NCBI RefSeq assembly: GCF_025140835.1
Contig: NZ_CP081154.1
Coordinates: forward strand, 1 to 64,000
DNA: 64,000 nucleotides
Direction: 5' to 3'
DNA from: Aliiroseovarius sp. M344
GTDB taxonomy: Bacteria; Pseudomonadota; Alphaproteobacteria; Rhodobacterales; Rhodobacteraceae
Shown here piece by piece: positions 55,650 through 64,000 of the stretch. Position 1 is the first letter of the stretch, and each line of letters starts with the position of its first letter. The notes under the pieces are model-generated. The model saw only the letters and a program-made list of their open reading frames with translations, was not told the DNA's origin and did no database searches. The translations under genes were made by a program, and so were the position numbers.

Positions 55650-57197
55650 ATGGCTTCCGCAAATATCAATTATTACAGATCTATTTTTATTCGGCGGTTG
55701 CCATATTTTTTGGTTGTAGCGACCGTTATTGGTGCGGCGTCGGTCATTATGGCAATGAGCCTGCCGCCCGCCTTTGTCTCTCGTATGATTCTAATTGTGG
55801 AATCTCCGCAGATCCCGAATGACCTGGCCGCTTCGACGGCATCGACACCGGCACCAGAGCAGCTGCAGATTGTCGAACAGCGGCTTATGACACGTGCCAA
55901 CCTGCTGGACATTGCCAACAAGACACAGGTGTTTGAAAATATCAACGCCATGACGCCGGATCGAATCGTGCAGGCGATGCGCGCCCGTACATCAATTCGC
56001 AGTTCTGGCCGACGCAGCGAAGCTGCCCTGATGACGATCGAATTTGAAGCCCTTTCGGGTCGCAAGGCTGCTGGTGTCTTGAACGAGTATCTTTCCCTGA
56101 TTCAAACCGAAGACGTGCAGTCGCGTACCGGCCGGGCGACCCAGACGCTTGAGTTCTTCGATCAAGAGGTCAGCCGGCTGAATGAAGAACTGGCAGAGCG
56201 CAGCGCGGCGATCCTTCAATTCAAGACAGAAAACGTGAACGCCCTGCCCGAAAGTCTGGATTTCCGCTTGAACCAACGCAACATTCTACAGGAACGCCTA
56301 GCACAGTACGACCGCGAAGCCTCAGGTCTCGAGCAACAGCGCGAGCGCTTGTTGCGTGTCTTCGAGGAAACAGGTGATGTCGGCGGGTTTGGGGGGGCTG
56401 CCTCGTCGCCTGAACAACAGCGGCTCGACGCATTACGCAACCAATTGAACGATGCGCTTGCGGTGTATTCCGAGGAAAACCCGCGCATTTTGCTTCTGAA
56501 ATCACGCATTGCCGTTGCGGAAGAGGCTGTACGCAACTTGCCAGACGCCAACGAAAACCTATCGGCCGAAACCACAGGCAACGCAATGCTAGATGTTCAG
56601 TTGGCCGAGATCGGCTCGCGTCTGAAGGTGATCGAACAACAGCGTGATGCGTCGGGCAAGCAGCTGGCGGATATGATCCAAACGATTGAACAGACACCGC
56701 GAAACGCCATCAAGCTGGACGAGCTGCAACTGGATTACCAGAACATCCAACTTCAGTATAATACTGCAGTCGATCGCTTGTCGCGCGCCAGTACCGGCGA
56801 GCGCATCGAGGTTTTGTCGCGTGGGCAACGTATCTCGGTCATTGATCCTCCGGCTGTTCCAAACCAACCCAGTAAGCCGAACCGTAAATTGATTGCGGCA
56901 GGCGGAACATTTGTCGGAATACTTGCAGGCTTGGCGCTGGTGTTTTTGCTTGAAATACTGAACCGCTCAATCCGTCGGCCCGAGGACTTGGTTTCAAGGC
57001 TGGGCGTTACGCCACTTGCGACCATTCCGTATATTACTGTGGTAGGAGAGAATTCGCGCCGCAGATCCCTGCGTATGATAAGTGTGTTTCTCATCGTGAT
57101 CGGGGTGCCGGTGGCTGTTTATGCTGTGCATGTGCTTTACCAGCCGCTCGATTTGGTGGCGGAACGGCTTATGGATAAGATTGGAGTGCGCTGGTGA
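55650..57197 (+). CDS. Polysaccharide chain-length determinant (Wzz/GumC-type)
   Basis: A 515-residue protein with an N-terminal membrane helix (about 17-38), a long periplasmic coiled-coil region (about 150-330, rich in Glu, Gln, Arg), the proline motif PPAVPNQPSKPNRKL before the second helix (about 417-440) and a further helix near the C-terminus (about 475-500). There is no fused kinase; the separate kinase gene follows 41 bases downstream. It controls polymer length and export. Confidence 0.9.
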   Translation: MASANINYYRSIFIRRLPYFLVVATVIGAASVIMAMSLPPAFVSRMILIVESPQIPNDLAASTASTPAPEQLQIVEQRLMTRANLLDIANKTQVFENINAMTPDRIVQAMRARTSIRSSGRRSEAALMTIEFEALSGRKAAGVLNEYLSLIQTEDVQSRTGRATQTLEFFDQEVSRLNEELAERSAAILQFKTENVNALPESLDFRLNQRNILQERLAQYDREASGLEQQRERLLRVFEETGDVGGFGGAASSPEQQRLDALRNQLNDALAVYSEENPRILLLKSRIAVAEEAVRNLPDANENLSAETTGNAMLDVQLAEIGSRLKVIEQQRDASGKQLADMIQTIEQTPRNAIKLDELQLDYQNIQLQYNTAVDRLSRASTGERIEVLSRGQRISVIDPPAVPNQPSKPNRKLIAAGGTFVGILAGLALVFLLEILNRSIRRPEDLVSRLGVTPLATIPYITVVGENSRRRSLRMISVFLIVIGVPVAVYAVHVLYQPLDLVAERLMDKIGVRW

Positions 57198-57238
57198 TTT
57201 ATAAAACTTCGGCATTCCTTGAAAAGGACTTGGTTTGA

Positions 57239-58057
57239 ATGGAAAAACTTCAAGCTGCTATCGAGAAAGCGCGTGCGCAGCGCGAGAAGACTGAACCGCG
57301 CGCAGTCGAGCCCGAGAAACGTCAACCCCGAGGCGGTAAGCTTCCTGCGGGATGGGCCGAATTGAAACCAATCCACGTCTCGGAAAGCCATGCTCGCGAC
57401 AACCGGTTGATCTCGGCACTGGGTGGCAAAGAGGCCGGGCCGTTCGATCTTTTGCGGACACGCATTCTGCAGCAGGCGGCCAATAACGATTGGAAACGCA
57501 TCGCGCTTGTGTCGCCGCACAGTGAATGTGGCAAAACGACCACCGTCGCAAATCTGATTTTCAGCTTTGGGCGACAAGCAGACCTTCACACCGTCGTTCT
57601 GGATCTTGATCTTCGCCGGCAAGGATTGGCCAGAGTATTGGGCGTAAGCAGTTCCAATAACATGGGTGACGTGTTGAAAGGCGAAGTCGACTTTGTTGAA
57701 CATGGCCGACGGTTCGGAGACAATGTTGCAATCGGTCTGAACAGCGGCAACATCGAGGGTGCGTCTGAAATTCTGCAAAGCCAAAAGGCAAAGTCTGTTC
57801 TGGACGATATTCAAAAAACTTTTCAGCCTGATTTGATGGTTTTTGATATGCCGCCCTTGATGGGAACGGACGACAATTTCGGTTTTCTTGGTAACGTCGA
57901 TTGCGCCCTGCTTCTGGCCGAAGCCGAACGCACAACGGTCGAGCAGGTCGATATTGCCGAGCGGCAATTGTCTGAGCTGACCAACGTTATGGGCATTGTG
58001 CTGAACAAAAGCCATTTCATCGACGGGGCTTATGGATATGGATATGGCTACGCCTGA
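57239..58057 (+). CDS. Bacterial tyrosine autokinase (CpsD/Wzc kinase-type)
   Basis: A 272-residue P-loop kinase. The Walker A-like motif is SPHSECGKTTTVANL (about 90-104), Walker A' is VVLDLDLRRQG, and Walker B is LMVFDMPPLMG. The last residues (DGAYGYGYGYA) are the tyrosine cluster that BY-kinases phosphorylate in trans. The last 26 bases overlap the downstream glycosyltransferase gene. It regulates EPS polymerisation through the chain-length protein. Confidence 0.9.
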   Translation: MEKLQAAIEKARAQREKTEPRAVEPEKRQPRGGKLPAGWAELKPIHVSESHARDNRLISALGGKEAGPFDLLRTRILQQAANNDWKRIALVSPHSECGKTTTVANLIFSFGRQADLHTVVLDLDLRRQGLARVLGVSSSNNMGDVLKGEVDFVEHGRRFGDNVAIGLNSGNIEGASEILQSQKAKSVLDDIQKTFQPDLMVFDMPPLMGTDDNFGFLGNVDCALLLAEAERTTVEQVDIAERQLSELTNVMGIVLNKSHFIDGAYGYGYGYA

Positions 58058-58910
58058 CGCTGCCATCATCATTCCCCATTACAATGACCCAGAACGACTG
58101 GCGCGATGTCTGCAGGCGCTGCAGCGTAATGATCTGTCCGGGGTCGACATACTGGTTGTGGACAACAATTCGCCGCAACCCCTGACCGCGGAGCAGGCTC
58201 GATTCCCCGAGGTGCGGTTCGTGGTTGAAACCGAAAAAGGGGCTGCCGCCGCGCGCAATCGCGGCGTCGCGGAAACCAAAGCTCCGCTTCTATTCTTCAT
58301 AGATGCCGATTGTGTGGCTGCAGATGACTGGGTCGCCAAGGCCCATGAGGCTGCGCCCACAGCCGATCTTATCGGAGGCCGGGTCGATGTGTTTGACGAA
58401 ACCCCGCCACCGCGCAGTGGCGCCGAGGCATTCGAGGCGGTGTTTGCTTTCAACTTCCAAAACTACATTGAAGTGCAAGGATTTACCGGGTCCGGTAATC
58501 TTGTCACGACGCGCAAGGTGTTTGAGGATGTTGGCGGGTTTCGCGGTGGCGTTTCTGAGGATCTTGATTGGAGCACGCGTGCCGTGTCCAAGGGATACAA
58601 GCTGATCTATCGCGAGGATCTGGTGGTCAGCCACCCGTCGCGGTCCGATTGGGCAGCGCTGCGCCACAAGTGGTTGCGCCTGACGCAAGAGCTGTTTGGC
58701 GTTAATGGCAACACGCCGCGTGATCGCGTGAAATGGGCATTGCGCGCCTTTGCGATGCCTGTCAGCGCTATCGTTCACGCGCCCAAAGTTCTTGGCAGTG
58801 AAAAACTTAATGGGCCGGTTGAAAAGCTGCGCGGTTTGGGCACGCTATTTCGGCTGCGGTTTCAGCGTATGATCTGGATGCTGCAGCAGGCAGCCGGCCA
58901 GGAAATTTAA
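58032..58910 (+). CDS. GT2 glycosyltransferase
   Basis: A 292-residue protein with the GT-A start AAIIIPHYNDPERLARCLQA, DILVVDNNSPQP, GAAAARNRGVAE, LLFFIDADC (DxD) and EDLDWSTRAVSKGYKLIY. Three close in-frame ATG codons (58032, 58038, 58044) lie within the tyrosine-tail codons of the kinase gene, so the exact start is open. Its end overlaps the convergent rhomboid gene by 4 bases. Confidence 0.9.
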   Translation: MDMDMATPDAAIIIPHYNDPERLARCLQALQRNDLSGVDILVVDNNSPQPLTAEQARFPEVRFVVETEKGAAAARNRGVAETKAPLLFFIDADCVAADDWVAKAHEAAPTADLIGGRVDVFDETPPPRSGAEAFEAVFAFNFQNYIEVQGFTGSGNLVTTRKVFEDVGGFRGGVSEDLDWSTRAVSKGYKLIYREDLVVSHPSRSDWAALRHKWLRLTQELFGVNGNTPRDRVKWALRAFAMPVSAIVHAPKVLGSEKLNGPVEKLRGLGTLFRLRFQRMIWMLQQAAGQEI

Positions 58911-59572
58911 CGGTCACTGGATCTTCTCGTCTGGCGAAACCTTTCGACCTTCGTCAGGCCTGAAGCCGACAACCATCCAGCGAGGAAACCACCAAGATGA
59001 GTTTCCCACGCCAAAAGCCCGCCCAAAAGCAACCACAGGATCAGGTTCAGAACGCCTAGTATCAGGATCGTTTTCAGAACTGGCCACTGATCCAGCCCTA
59101 ACCGCCGCCGATCAGACCACCGCCAATACATGATCGCGCCCACCAACCCGAACAGTGCCCCTGATGCGCCGACCATGGGTCGGGCTGACAGGGTCAGAGC
59201 TCCGAACAGAAGCGCTCCGCCGATCGCAGAAAATAGATAGATCAAGATAAAACCTTGTATCCCGGCGCGGGCAACCGCCATACGCCCGATCAACCAAAGC
59301 GTCAGCATGTTGCCCAACAGATGGGCCATACCACCATGTAGGAAGGCATAGGTCAGAAACATCAGCCATGGCTGGGCCGCATAGTTTGGCCGCCAGTTGT
59401 GTAGAAGCCCCGCCCAGAACGCGCCATTTTGGTAGATCAACGGGCGCCACTGCTTTGTGCCTAGGAATCCCTGATCTGAGGCAAATAACACCACCTCAAT
59501 CGCCACATTCAGGACGATCAGGCCAAGGATCAGGCCCTTGGCGGTTGGGGTAAGACGCGGGTTTGCGAGCAT
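58907..59572 (-). CDS. Rhomboid-family intramembrane protease
   Basis: From ATG 59572 (AAGAAGG upstream) the product is 221 residues with about six helices. The motifs are AFLHGGMAHLLGNMLTLWLI (about 74-93, His and Asn), GASGALFGLVGAI with the catalytic Ser of GxSG, and a late His in THLGGFLAGWLS. It is a serine protease acting inside the membrane. In this EPS setting a target might be a membrane-anchored component, but this is open. A longer start at 59614 is possible. Confidence 0.9.
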   Translation of the reverse strand: MLANPRLTPTAKGLILGLIVLNVAIEVVLFASDQGFLGTKQWRPLIYQNGAFWAGLLHNWRPNYAAQPWLMFLTYAFLHGGMAHLLGNMLTLWLIGRMAVARAGIQGFILIYLFSAIGGALLFGALTLSARPMVGASGALFGLVGAIMYWRWSDRRRLGLDQWPVLKTILILGVLNLILWLLLGGLLAWETHLGGFLAGWLSASGLTKVERFRQTRRSSDR

Positions 59573-59708
59573 GGTGCAGAATTGCCTTCTTGCCAGGGGA
59601 TGCACAAGGCGCAAATAGGTCTGTTTGCTGGTAGAGTGAGCGAGAGCTTGCTATTATTGCCGCTCCGTTAAATTATTTTAAAACGCCATTACCGCGGGTC
59701 CTACACAT

Positions 59709-60182
59709 ATGAAAACATATTCTTCCCCCGGAACTGCCCGTCGTATTCTAGCTGTGGCGTCTGCAGGTGGGCATTGGCATCAACTGGGGCAAGTCTGCGC
59801 ACGGTTCGACCCCGATCATGTCACCTATGTGACAACTATGGACGGGTTGCCGCAAAAATCCGGGTTCAAGCGATTTTCCCTAGTGCAGGATTGCAATAAA
59901 AACGCGCCGCTCAAAGCTTTGCTGTGCACTGTTCAAATGGCGGGTGTGTTGATGCGAACCCGCCCGGATGTCATCATCACCACCGGCGCCTTGCCCGGCG
60001 TAATTGCGCTTGTGCTGGGGTGGATGTTCCGCCGTCGGACCATTTGGGTCGACAGCATTGCCAATGCGGAAGAAGCGTCGTCCGCGGGCAAACTGGCAAA
60101 ACGGTTTGCCACGCTGTGGCTGTCGCAATGGGAAAGCGTGGCGAAGGCAGAAGGTGGCAGGTACGAGGGGTCTGTTTTATGA
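59709..60182 (+). CDS. Alg14-like glycosyltransferase subunit
   Basis: A 157-residue protein starting RRILAVASAGGHWHQLGQVC, the Alg14 signature (A-S-x-G-G-H), with VDSIANAEEASSAGKLAKRF later. It is the membrane-docking half of a split GT1/GT28 enzyme; together with the Alg13-like partner it transfers a sugar (GlcNAc-type in eukaryotes, varied in EPS loci). The stop overlaps the next ATG (ATGA). Confidence 0.9.
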   Translation: MKTYSSPGTARRILAVASAGGHWHQLGQVCARFDPDHVTYVTTMDGLPQKSGFKRFSLVQDCNKNAPLKALLCTVQMAGVLMRTRPDVIITTGALPGVIALVLGWMFRRRTIWVDSIANAEEASSAGKLAKRFATLWLSQWESVAKAEGGRYEGSVL

Positions 60183-60655
60183 TTTTCGTCACTGTCGGTA
60201 CACAATTGCAGTTTGAACGCTTGGTTTCCATGATAGACGACCTGGCTGGCGAACTGTCGCTGGATGTGTTCGCCCAAACAGCTGACCCAGCAACGGACTA
60301 TACACATATCAAGCACGCCCCGTTTCTGACGCCGGATGAGTATGATGATCTCATTTCACGGGCAACTGTTTTGGTGGGGCACGCCGGGATCGGTACAATT
60401 CTGACTGCGAAGAAGGTGGAAAAACCAGTAATCGTTATGCCGCGCATGGCGTCGCTGGGCGAACATCGCAACGAACATCAACTGGCCACCGTGCGCCATT
60501 TAGATGGACATGAAGGTGTATATATCGCCCGTGACCGTGCGCAGCTAGCGGCGTTGTTGCAAATGTCCGACCTTGCTCCAGCGCGGTTCAGCGAAACCCC
60601 CGAAAAAACGCGGTTGCAGAACTATCTGCATGATTTCGTATATGAGACATCGTAA
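60179..60655 (+). CDS. Alg13-like glycosyltransferase catalytic subunit
   Basis: A 158-residue protein starting MIFVTVGTQLQFERLVSMID with ISRATVLVGHAGIGTILTAK and PVIVMPRMASLGEHRNEHQL, the C-terminal GT28 nucleotide-sugar-binding region. It is translationally coupled with the Alg14-like gene. The pair is the last EPS gene set before the NRPS-PKS. Confidence 0.9.
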   Translation: MIFVTVGTQLQFERLVSMIDDLAGELSLDVFAQTADPATDYTHIKHAPFLTPDEYDDLISRATVLVGHAGIGTILTAKKVEKPVIVMPRMASLGEHRNEHQLATVRHLDGHEGVYIARDRAQLAALLQMSDLAPARFSETPEKTRLQNYLHDFVYETS

Positions 60656-60930
60656 ACGCACGTTGAGCTGCGAGTTGTGAATCCAATCTCGTGCAAGTGA
60701 TCGTTCGGGTTTCTGACATACACATTAGATGTCATTGCTATTTATCGTATTTTCCTGATCTGCCTAGACTTTAGCACTCAGCGAATAAACAGTGCCGCCT
60801 AAGATCGACGATTGTTCACACAACGGATTATTCACGTGTGTTTTCGCGGCTAGCTGGTATCATTTCTGTGTATTATTGCTCTAGTTGCCTTTTTCTTACA
60901 TTTTTGACTCATTAATATCAAAGTTAGCGG
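60656..60930. promoter_or_regulatory. AT-rich leader region of the NRPS-PKS gene
   Basis: The 275-base stretch is more AT-rich than its surroundings and holds no convincing ORF. It likely carries the synthase promoter. I could not identify a specific operator. The ribosome site before ATG 60931 is weak. Confidence 0.4.
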
Positions 60931-63900
60931 ATGTCAGATTCAGTCGTTTCCCATTTTCGTGCCGTGGCAGACTCGCATAGTGATCATGTTGCGTTAAGTC
61001 AGGGTTCCAAGGCGCTTAGCTATCATGATCTAGATAGGCGCACAGATGCGCTTGCCGCAAAGCTAGCAAAGGCTGGTGTAGCCACTGGCGATCTTGTTGG
61101 CATGGCCGGTCAACGCTCGTTCGACACAATAGTTGCTGCGCTCGCCATACTGAAAGCCGGGGCTGGGTATGTGCCTTTGCCGGATTATTACTCTGATGAT
61201 CGCATCCGTCTGATCGCACAAGACAGCGGGTTGGCGGCGGTTGTTGGGGACATTCCGGCACTGAAGGAATCCGCTTTAACGCAGATTTCTGCAGACCCGA
61301 AAGTTGGGGAAGAATCAAATTCCAAGCCTTTGAAAATCAAGCACGATCCAGAATCAGTTGCTTATGTCATGTATACATCGGGCACCACAGGTGTGCCCAA
61401 AGGCGTTGTCGTGCCACATCGCGGGATCATCCGGTTGGTGCGGGATCAGAATTTCATGAAGCTCGGGTCGGACGAGCGGATATTACAGAACTCTCCCATC
61501 GCGTTCGACGCTTCGACGCTTGAGATCTGGGGGGCGCTGCTGAACGGGGGCACACTGGTCCTGCCGGACAGCGACGACACGTCACTGCGCGGATTGGGCG
61601 CGATCATTCGCGATCAGAAGATCACCAGCATGTGGCTGACGGCTGGCTTGTTCCATGCCATGGCCGATGAGCGGCCAGAGGATTTCAAGCCCTTACGCCA
61701 GCTCTTGACCGGTGGCGACGTCGTGTCGCCGGACAAGGTTGCCAAGGTGCAGGCGGTCTGCCCGAAGCTGAAGGTGATCAATGGGTATGGTCCAACCGAA
61801 AACACCACGTTTACCTGTTGCCACCCGATCACCAAGGCGCAGGCGAAAGCGGGCAAGCCCTTGCCAATCGGAAAGCCGATAAATGGCACGGAAGTCTTTG
61901 TTCTGGATGGAGATTTGCAGCCCGTCGAAGATGGATCACAAGGCGAATTATGCGCTGCTGGCCTGGGTTTGGCGCTGGGATATCTGGGGCAAGAGGCGCT
62001 GACGAACGAGGTGTTCGTGTCCGCGCCATGGGATCCATCGATTCGCCTTTATCGCACGGGTGATCTGGTCGAACGCGACAAGAAAGGCGTCATTCGCTAT
62101 CTGGGACGCATCGACAAACAGGTCAAAGTGCGGGGTTACCGGGTCGAGCTTGGCGGTATCGAAACCGCGCTTGAGCAGTTCAAAGGTATTCGTCAGGCTG
62201 CCGCGATCGCGCGCGCCGGGGCGGACGGGGCCGACAAGACCCTCGTCGGCTACTACGTGGCGGACGGTGATTGCGATGTCGGTGCGCTGCGCGAACATCT
62301 GAAAACACAGCTGCCGGACTATGCTGTGCCGGCCCATCTGGTGGCCTTGGATGAGCTGCCGTTGAACGATAACGGCAAGGTGGACCGAAAAGCGCTGGAA
62401 CAGCGCAAGATAAGTGTGACGCAGAAAACATCCAGACGATCAGGGGGTAAAGGGGTAAAAGACCTTGTTGTCAGCGTTCTGTCAGATGTTCTTGAAGTCG
62501 ATGGTGTGGATGTCAACACCAATTTCTTCGACCTTGGCGCATCGTCCTTGCATATCGCGCGCGTACACGAACGCCTGCAGGACAAGCTGGGCCGTGATTT
62601 TCCGATCTCGGACTTTTTCCTGCATTCGACCGCTGCGGCCTTGGCCGACCATTTGTCGGACCCCGAGACGGTCGCACAACCAGTCCCGCGCGAAGCGAAA
62701 GTGCGCGATCTGTCTGACAGTGGTCCAATTGCCATTGTAGGACTGGCTGGTCGTTACCCCGGCGCGATGGATGCGCAAACCATGTGGCAGGGGCTGCTGG
62801 ATGGGCGCGAGATGATCTCGCATTTCACCGAAGACGAGCTGGATGTCGATCCGTCCAAGGATGATCCCGACGCGCCATACGTGCGGTCTCGTGGTGCGAT
62901 GCAAGAGCCGGATATGTTTGATGCCCGCCATTTCGGCATCCCGCCGAAAGAGGCCGAGCGGCTGGACCCGCAGCACCGAATCCTGCTTGAGGTTGCCCAG
63001 ACCGCGCTTGAGAATGCAGGCCACGATCCGGCCCGGTTTGACGGGCGCATTGGTGTCTTTGCCGGGTCAAGCCAGAACTCCTATTTGCTGAACAACCTGC
63101 TGTCGCCTCCGGGCGCCGCACGCGACCTGGCGATGGGATATCCGGTCAAGGATTTCGCAACGCTGTTTGGCAATGACAAAGATTTCATCGCGACGCGTGT
63201 AGCCTATAAACTTGGCCTTCGCGGGCCGGCCATAACGGTGCAATGTGCCTGCTCGACCTCACTGGTAGCGGTGGCACAGGCCTGTCAGGCGTTACAACGT
63301 GGCGATGCGGATATGGCGCTTGCAGGCGGTGTGTCTGTCACGTTCCCGACCAAACGGCCCTATATGTATCTGCCCGATGGCATGGCATCGGCGGATGGTC
63401 ATTGCCGGACGTTCGATGCTGATGCCACTGGCACCGTCTTTGGCGATGGGGCAGGGCTGGTTGTTCTGCGCCGGTTGGATGACGCATTGGCCGATGGCGA
63501 CAATATTTTTGCCGTGATCAAAGGATACGCGATCAACAATGACGGTCACGACAAGGCGGGCTATGCCGCGCCGTCGATCAAGGCGCAGACAGATGTGATC
63601 CGGGCCGCTCATGCGGCTGCTGGCGTCGAGGCGCGATCCATCGGGTATATCGAGGCGCATGGCACAGCGACGCCTTTGGGCGATCCGATCGAATTTACGG
63701 CGCTACAAACAGCGTTCGCCAGCAGCACCGAGGACAAAGGCTTTTGCGCCCTGGGTAGTGTGAAAACCAACCTTGGCCATTTGGACATCGCAGCGGGTGT
63801 GACGGGTCTGATCAAGACCACTTTGTCGCTGAAGAACGAGGTGATCCCACCGCTTCTGCACTATAAGAAACCAAACCCAAGGATCGATTTTGACAGCTCG

Positions 63901-64000
63901 GCCTTCTTCCCGGTGGCGGAAAAACTGGACTGGAACGGCACAGACGCGCCGCGCCGCGCGGGTGTGTCTGCTTTTGGCGTGGGCGGTACAAATATCCACA
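60931..64000 (+). CDS. Hybrid NRPS-PKS synthase, 5' part only (A - carrier - KS)
   Basis: From ATG 60931 the frame is open to the right edge (1023 residues). An adenylation domain spans about 1-490, with VMYTSGTTGVPKG near 144, FDASTLEIWG, NGYGPTENTTFT, LYRTGDLV and NGKVDRKAL. A carrier domain follows (about 505-570) with the phosphopantetheine Ser539 (DLGASSL). A ketosynthase starts at about 603 (IAIVGLAGRYPGAMD) and has Cys774 (VQCACSTSL), His910 (EAHGTATPLGD) and His950 (NLGHLDIAAG). There is no condensation domain, so this is a loading module: an amino acid is activated, loaded and extended with a ketide unit. It starts 275 bases behind the Alg13-like gene. Confidence 0.95.
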   Translation, partial: MSDSVVSHFRAVADSHSDHVALSQGSKALSYHDLDRRTDALAAKLAKAGVATGDLVGMAGQRSFDTIVAALAILKAGAGYVPLPDYYSDDRIRLIAQDSGLAAVVGDIPALKESALTQISADPKVGEESNSKPLKIKHDPESVAYVMYTSGTTGVPKGVVVPHRGIIRLVRDQNFMKLGSDERILQNSPIAFDASTLEIWGALLNGGTLVLPDSDDTSLRGLGAIIRDQKITSMWLTAGLFHAMADERPEDFKPLRQLLTGGDVVSPDKVAKVQAVCPKLKVINGYGPTENTTFTCCHPITKAQAKAGKPLPIGKPINGTEVFVLDGDLQPVEDGSQGELCAAGLGLALGYLGQEALTNEVFVSAPWDPSIRLYRTGDLVERDKKGVIRYLGRIDKQVKVRGYRVELGGIETALEQFKGIRQAAAIARAGADGADKTLVGYYVADGDCDVGALREHLKTQLPDYAVPAHLVALDELPLNDNGKVDRKALEQRKISVTQKTSRRSGGKGVKDLVVSVLSDVLEVDGVDVNTNFFDLGASSLHIARVHERLQDKLGRDFPISDFFLHSTAAALADHLSDPETVAQPVPREAKVRDLSDSGPIAIVGLAGRYPGAMDAQTMWQGLLDGREMISHFTEDELDVDPSKDDPDAPYVRSRGAMQEPDMFDARHFGIPPKEAERLDPQHRILLEVAQTALENAGHDPARFDGRIGVFAGSSQNSYLLNNLLSPPGAARDLAMGYPVKDFATLFGNDKDFIATRVAYKLGLRGPAITVQCACSTSLVAVAQACQALQRGDADMALAGGVSVTFPTKRPYMYLPDGMASADGHCRTFDADATGTVFGDGAGLVVLRRLDDALADGDNIFAVIKGYAINNDGHDKAGYAAPSIKAQTDVIRAAHAAAGVEARSIGYIEAHGTATPLGDPIEFTALQTAFASSTEDKGFCALGSVKTNLGHLDIAAGVTGLIKTTLSLKNEVIPPLLHYKKPNPRIDFDSSAFFPVAEKLDWNGTDAPRRAGVSAFGVGGTNIH

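Overview
The window reads as part of an extrachromosomal replicon (plasmid or chromid) of a marine alphaproteobacterium of the family Rhodobacteraceae (Roseobacter group). Two things point there: protein families typical of that group, and a replication module of the DnaA-like type known from Rhodobacterales plasmids. That module is a small initiator with a C-terminal DnaA domain-I-like segment (5813-6646, minus strand) divergent from parA (7023-8327) and parB (8324-9400). A 16-base palindrome of the form TGTCCCYNCGGGGACA occurs three times (inside parA and twice behind parB). Half-sites of the same palindrome crowd the intergenic region that is the likely origin.

Layout. 1-2357: biotin ECF transporter (bioM, bioN, bioY) coupled to a DUF2478 NTPase cut by the window edge. 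2461-5157: LysR regulator divergent from tmpA-tmpB, predicted to degrade 2-(trimethylamino)ethylphosphonate to glycine betaine and phosphate. 5.8-9.5 kb: replication and partition. 9.6-12.4 kb: MFS permease and a Hint-domain protein. 12.6-16.3 kb: cobalamin riboswitch followed by a cobalt-type ECF operon (DUF4198, CbiM, CbiL, CbiQ, CbiO). 16.3-20.5 kb: a ynjF-ynjB-ynjC-ynjD type ABC transporter. 20.7-22.4 kb: a divergent GAPDH paralogue and a ProC-like reductase. 22.4-26.4 kb: a decayed accessory patch bounded by an exact 120-bp direct repeat, holding tungstate-transporter fossils, orphan ORFs, a sulfotransferase and a broken IS3-type transposase.

26.5-31.5 kb is a minus-strand cassette of BTAD/SARP-type regulator, PAP2/haloperoxidase-like phosphatase, apparently cytosolic subtilisin-like protease and a separate small I9-like putative inhibitor. 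32.3-39.6 kb holds a complete type I secretion system (ABC exporter, membrane fusion protein, NodT-type outer-membrane factor) followed by its likely substrate, a right-handed beta-helix protein without RTX repeats.

39.7-60.7 kb is a large exopolysaccharide locus: GT32-like, GT2 and Alg13/Alg14-like glycosyltransferases, Wzy-like polymerase, Wzx-like flippase, polysaccharide deacetylase, two FemAB/GNAT acyltransferase-like proteins, two sulfotransferases, a DegT aminotransferase-like protein, outer-membrane barrel, Wza-like export protein, priming sugar transferase, ExeA-like ATPase, chain-length determinant, tyrosine autokinase and rhomboid. Its composition resembles XrtA (exosortase)-associated EPS loci, but no exosortase is visible in the window. 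At 60931 a hybrid NRPS-PKS starts (adenylation, carrier, ketosynthase) and runs off the right edge.

Together the replicon combines uptake of B vitamins and trace metal, salvage of an organophosphonate, and a secretion and surface-polysaccharide programme. I ran no searches; family names are judged from motifs and overall sequence character.
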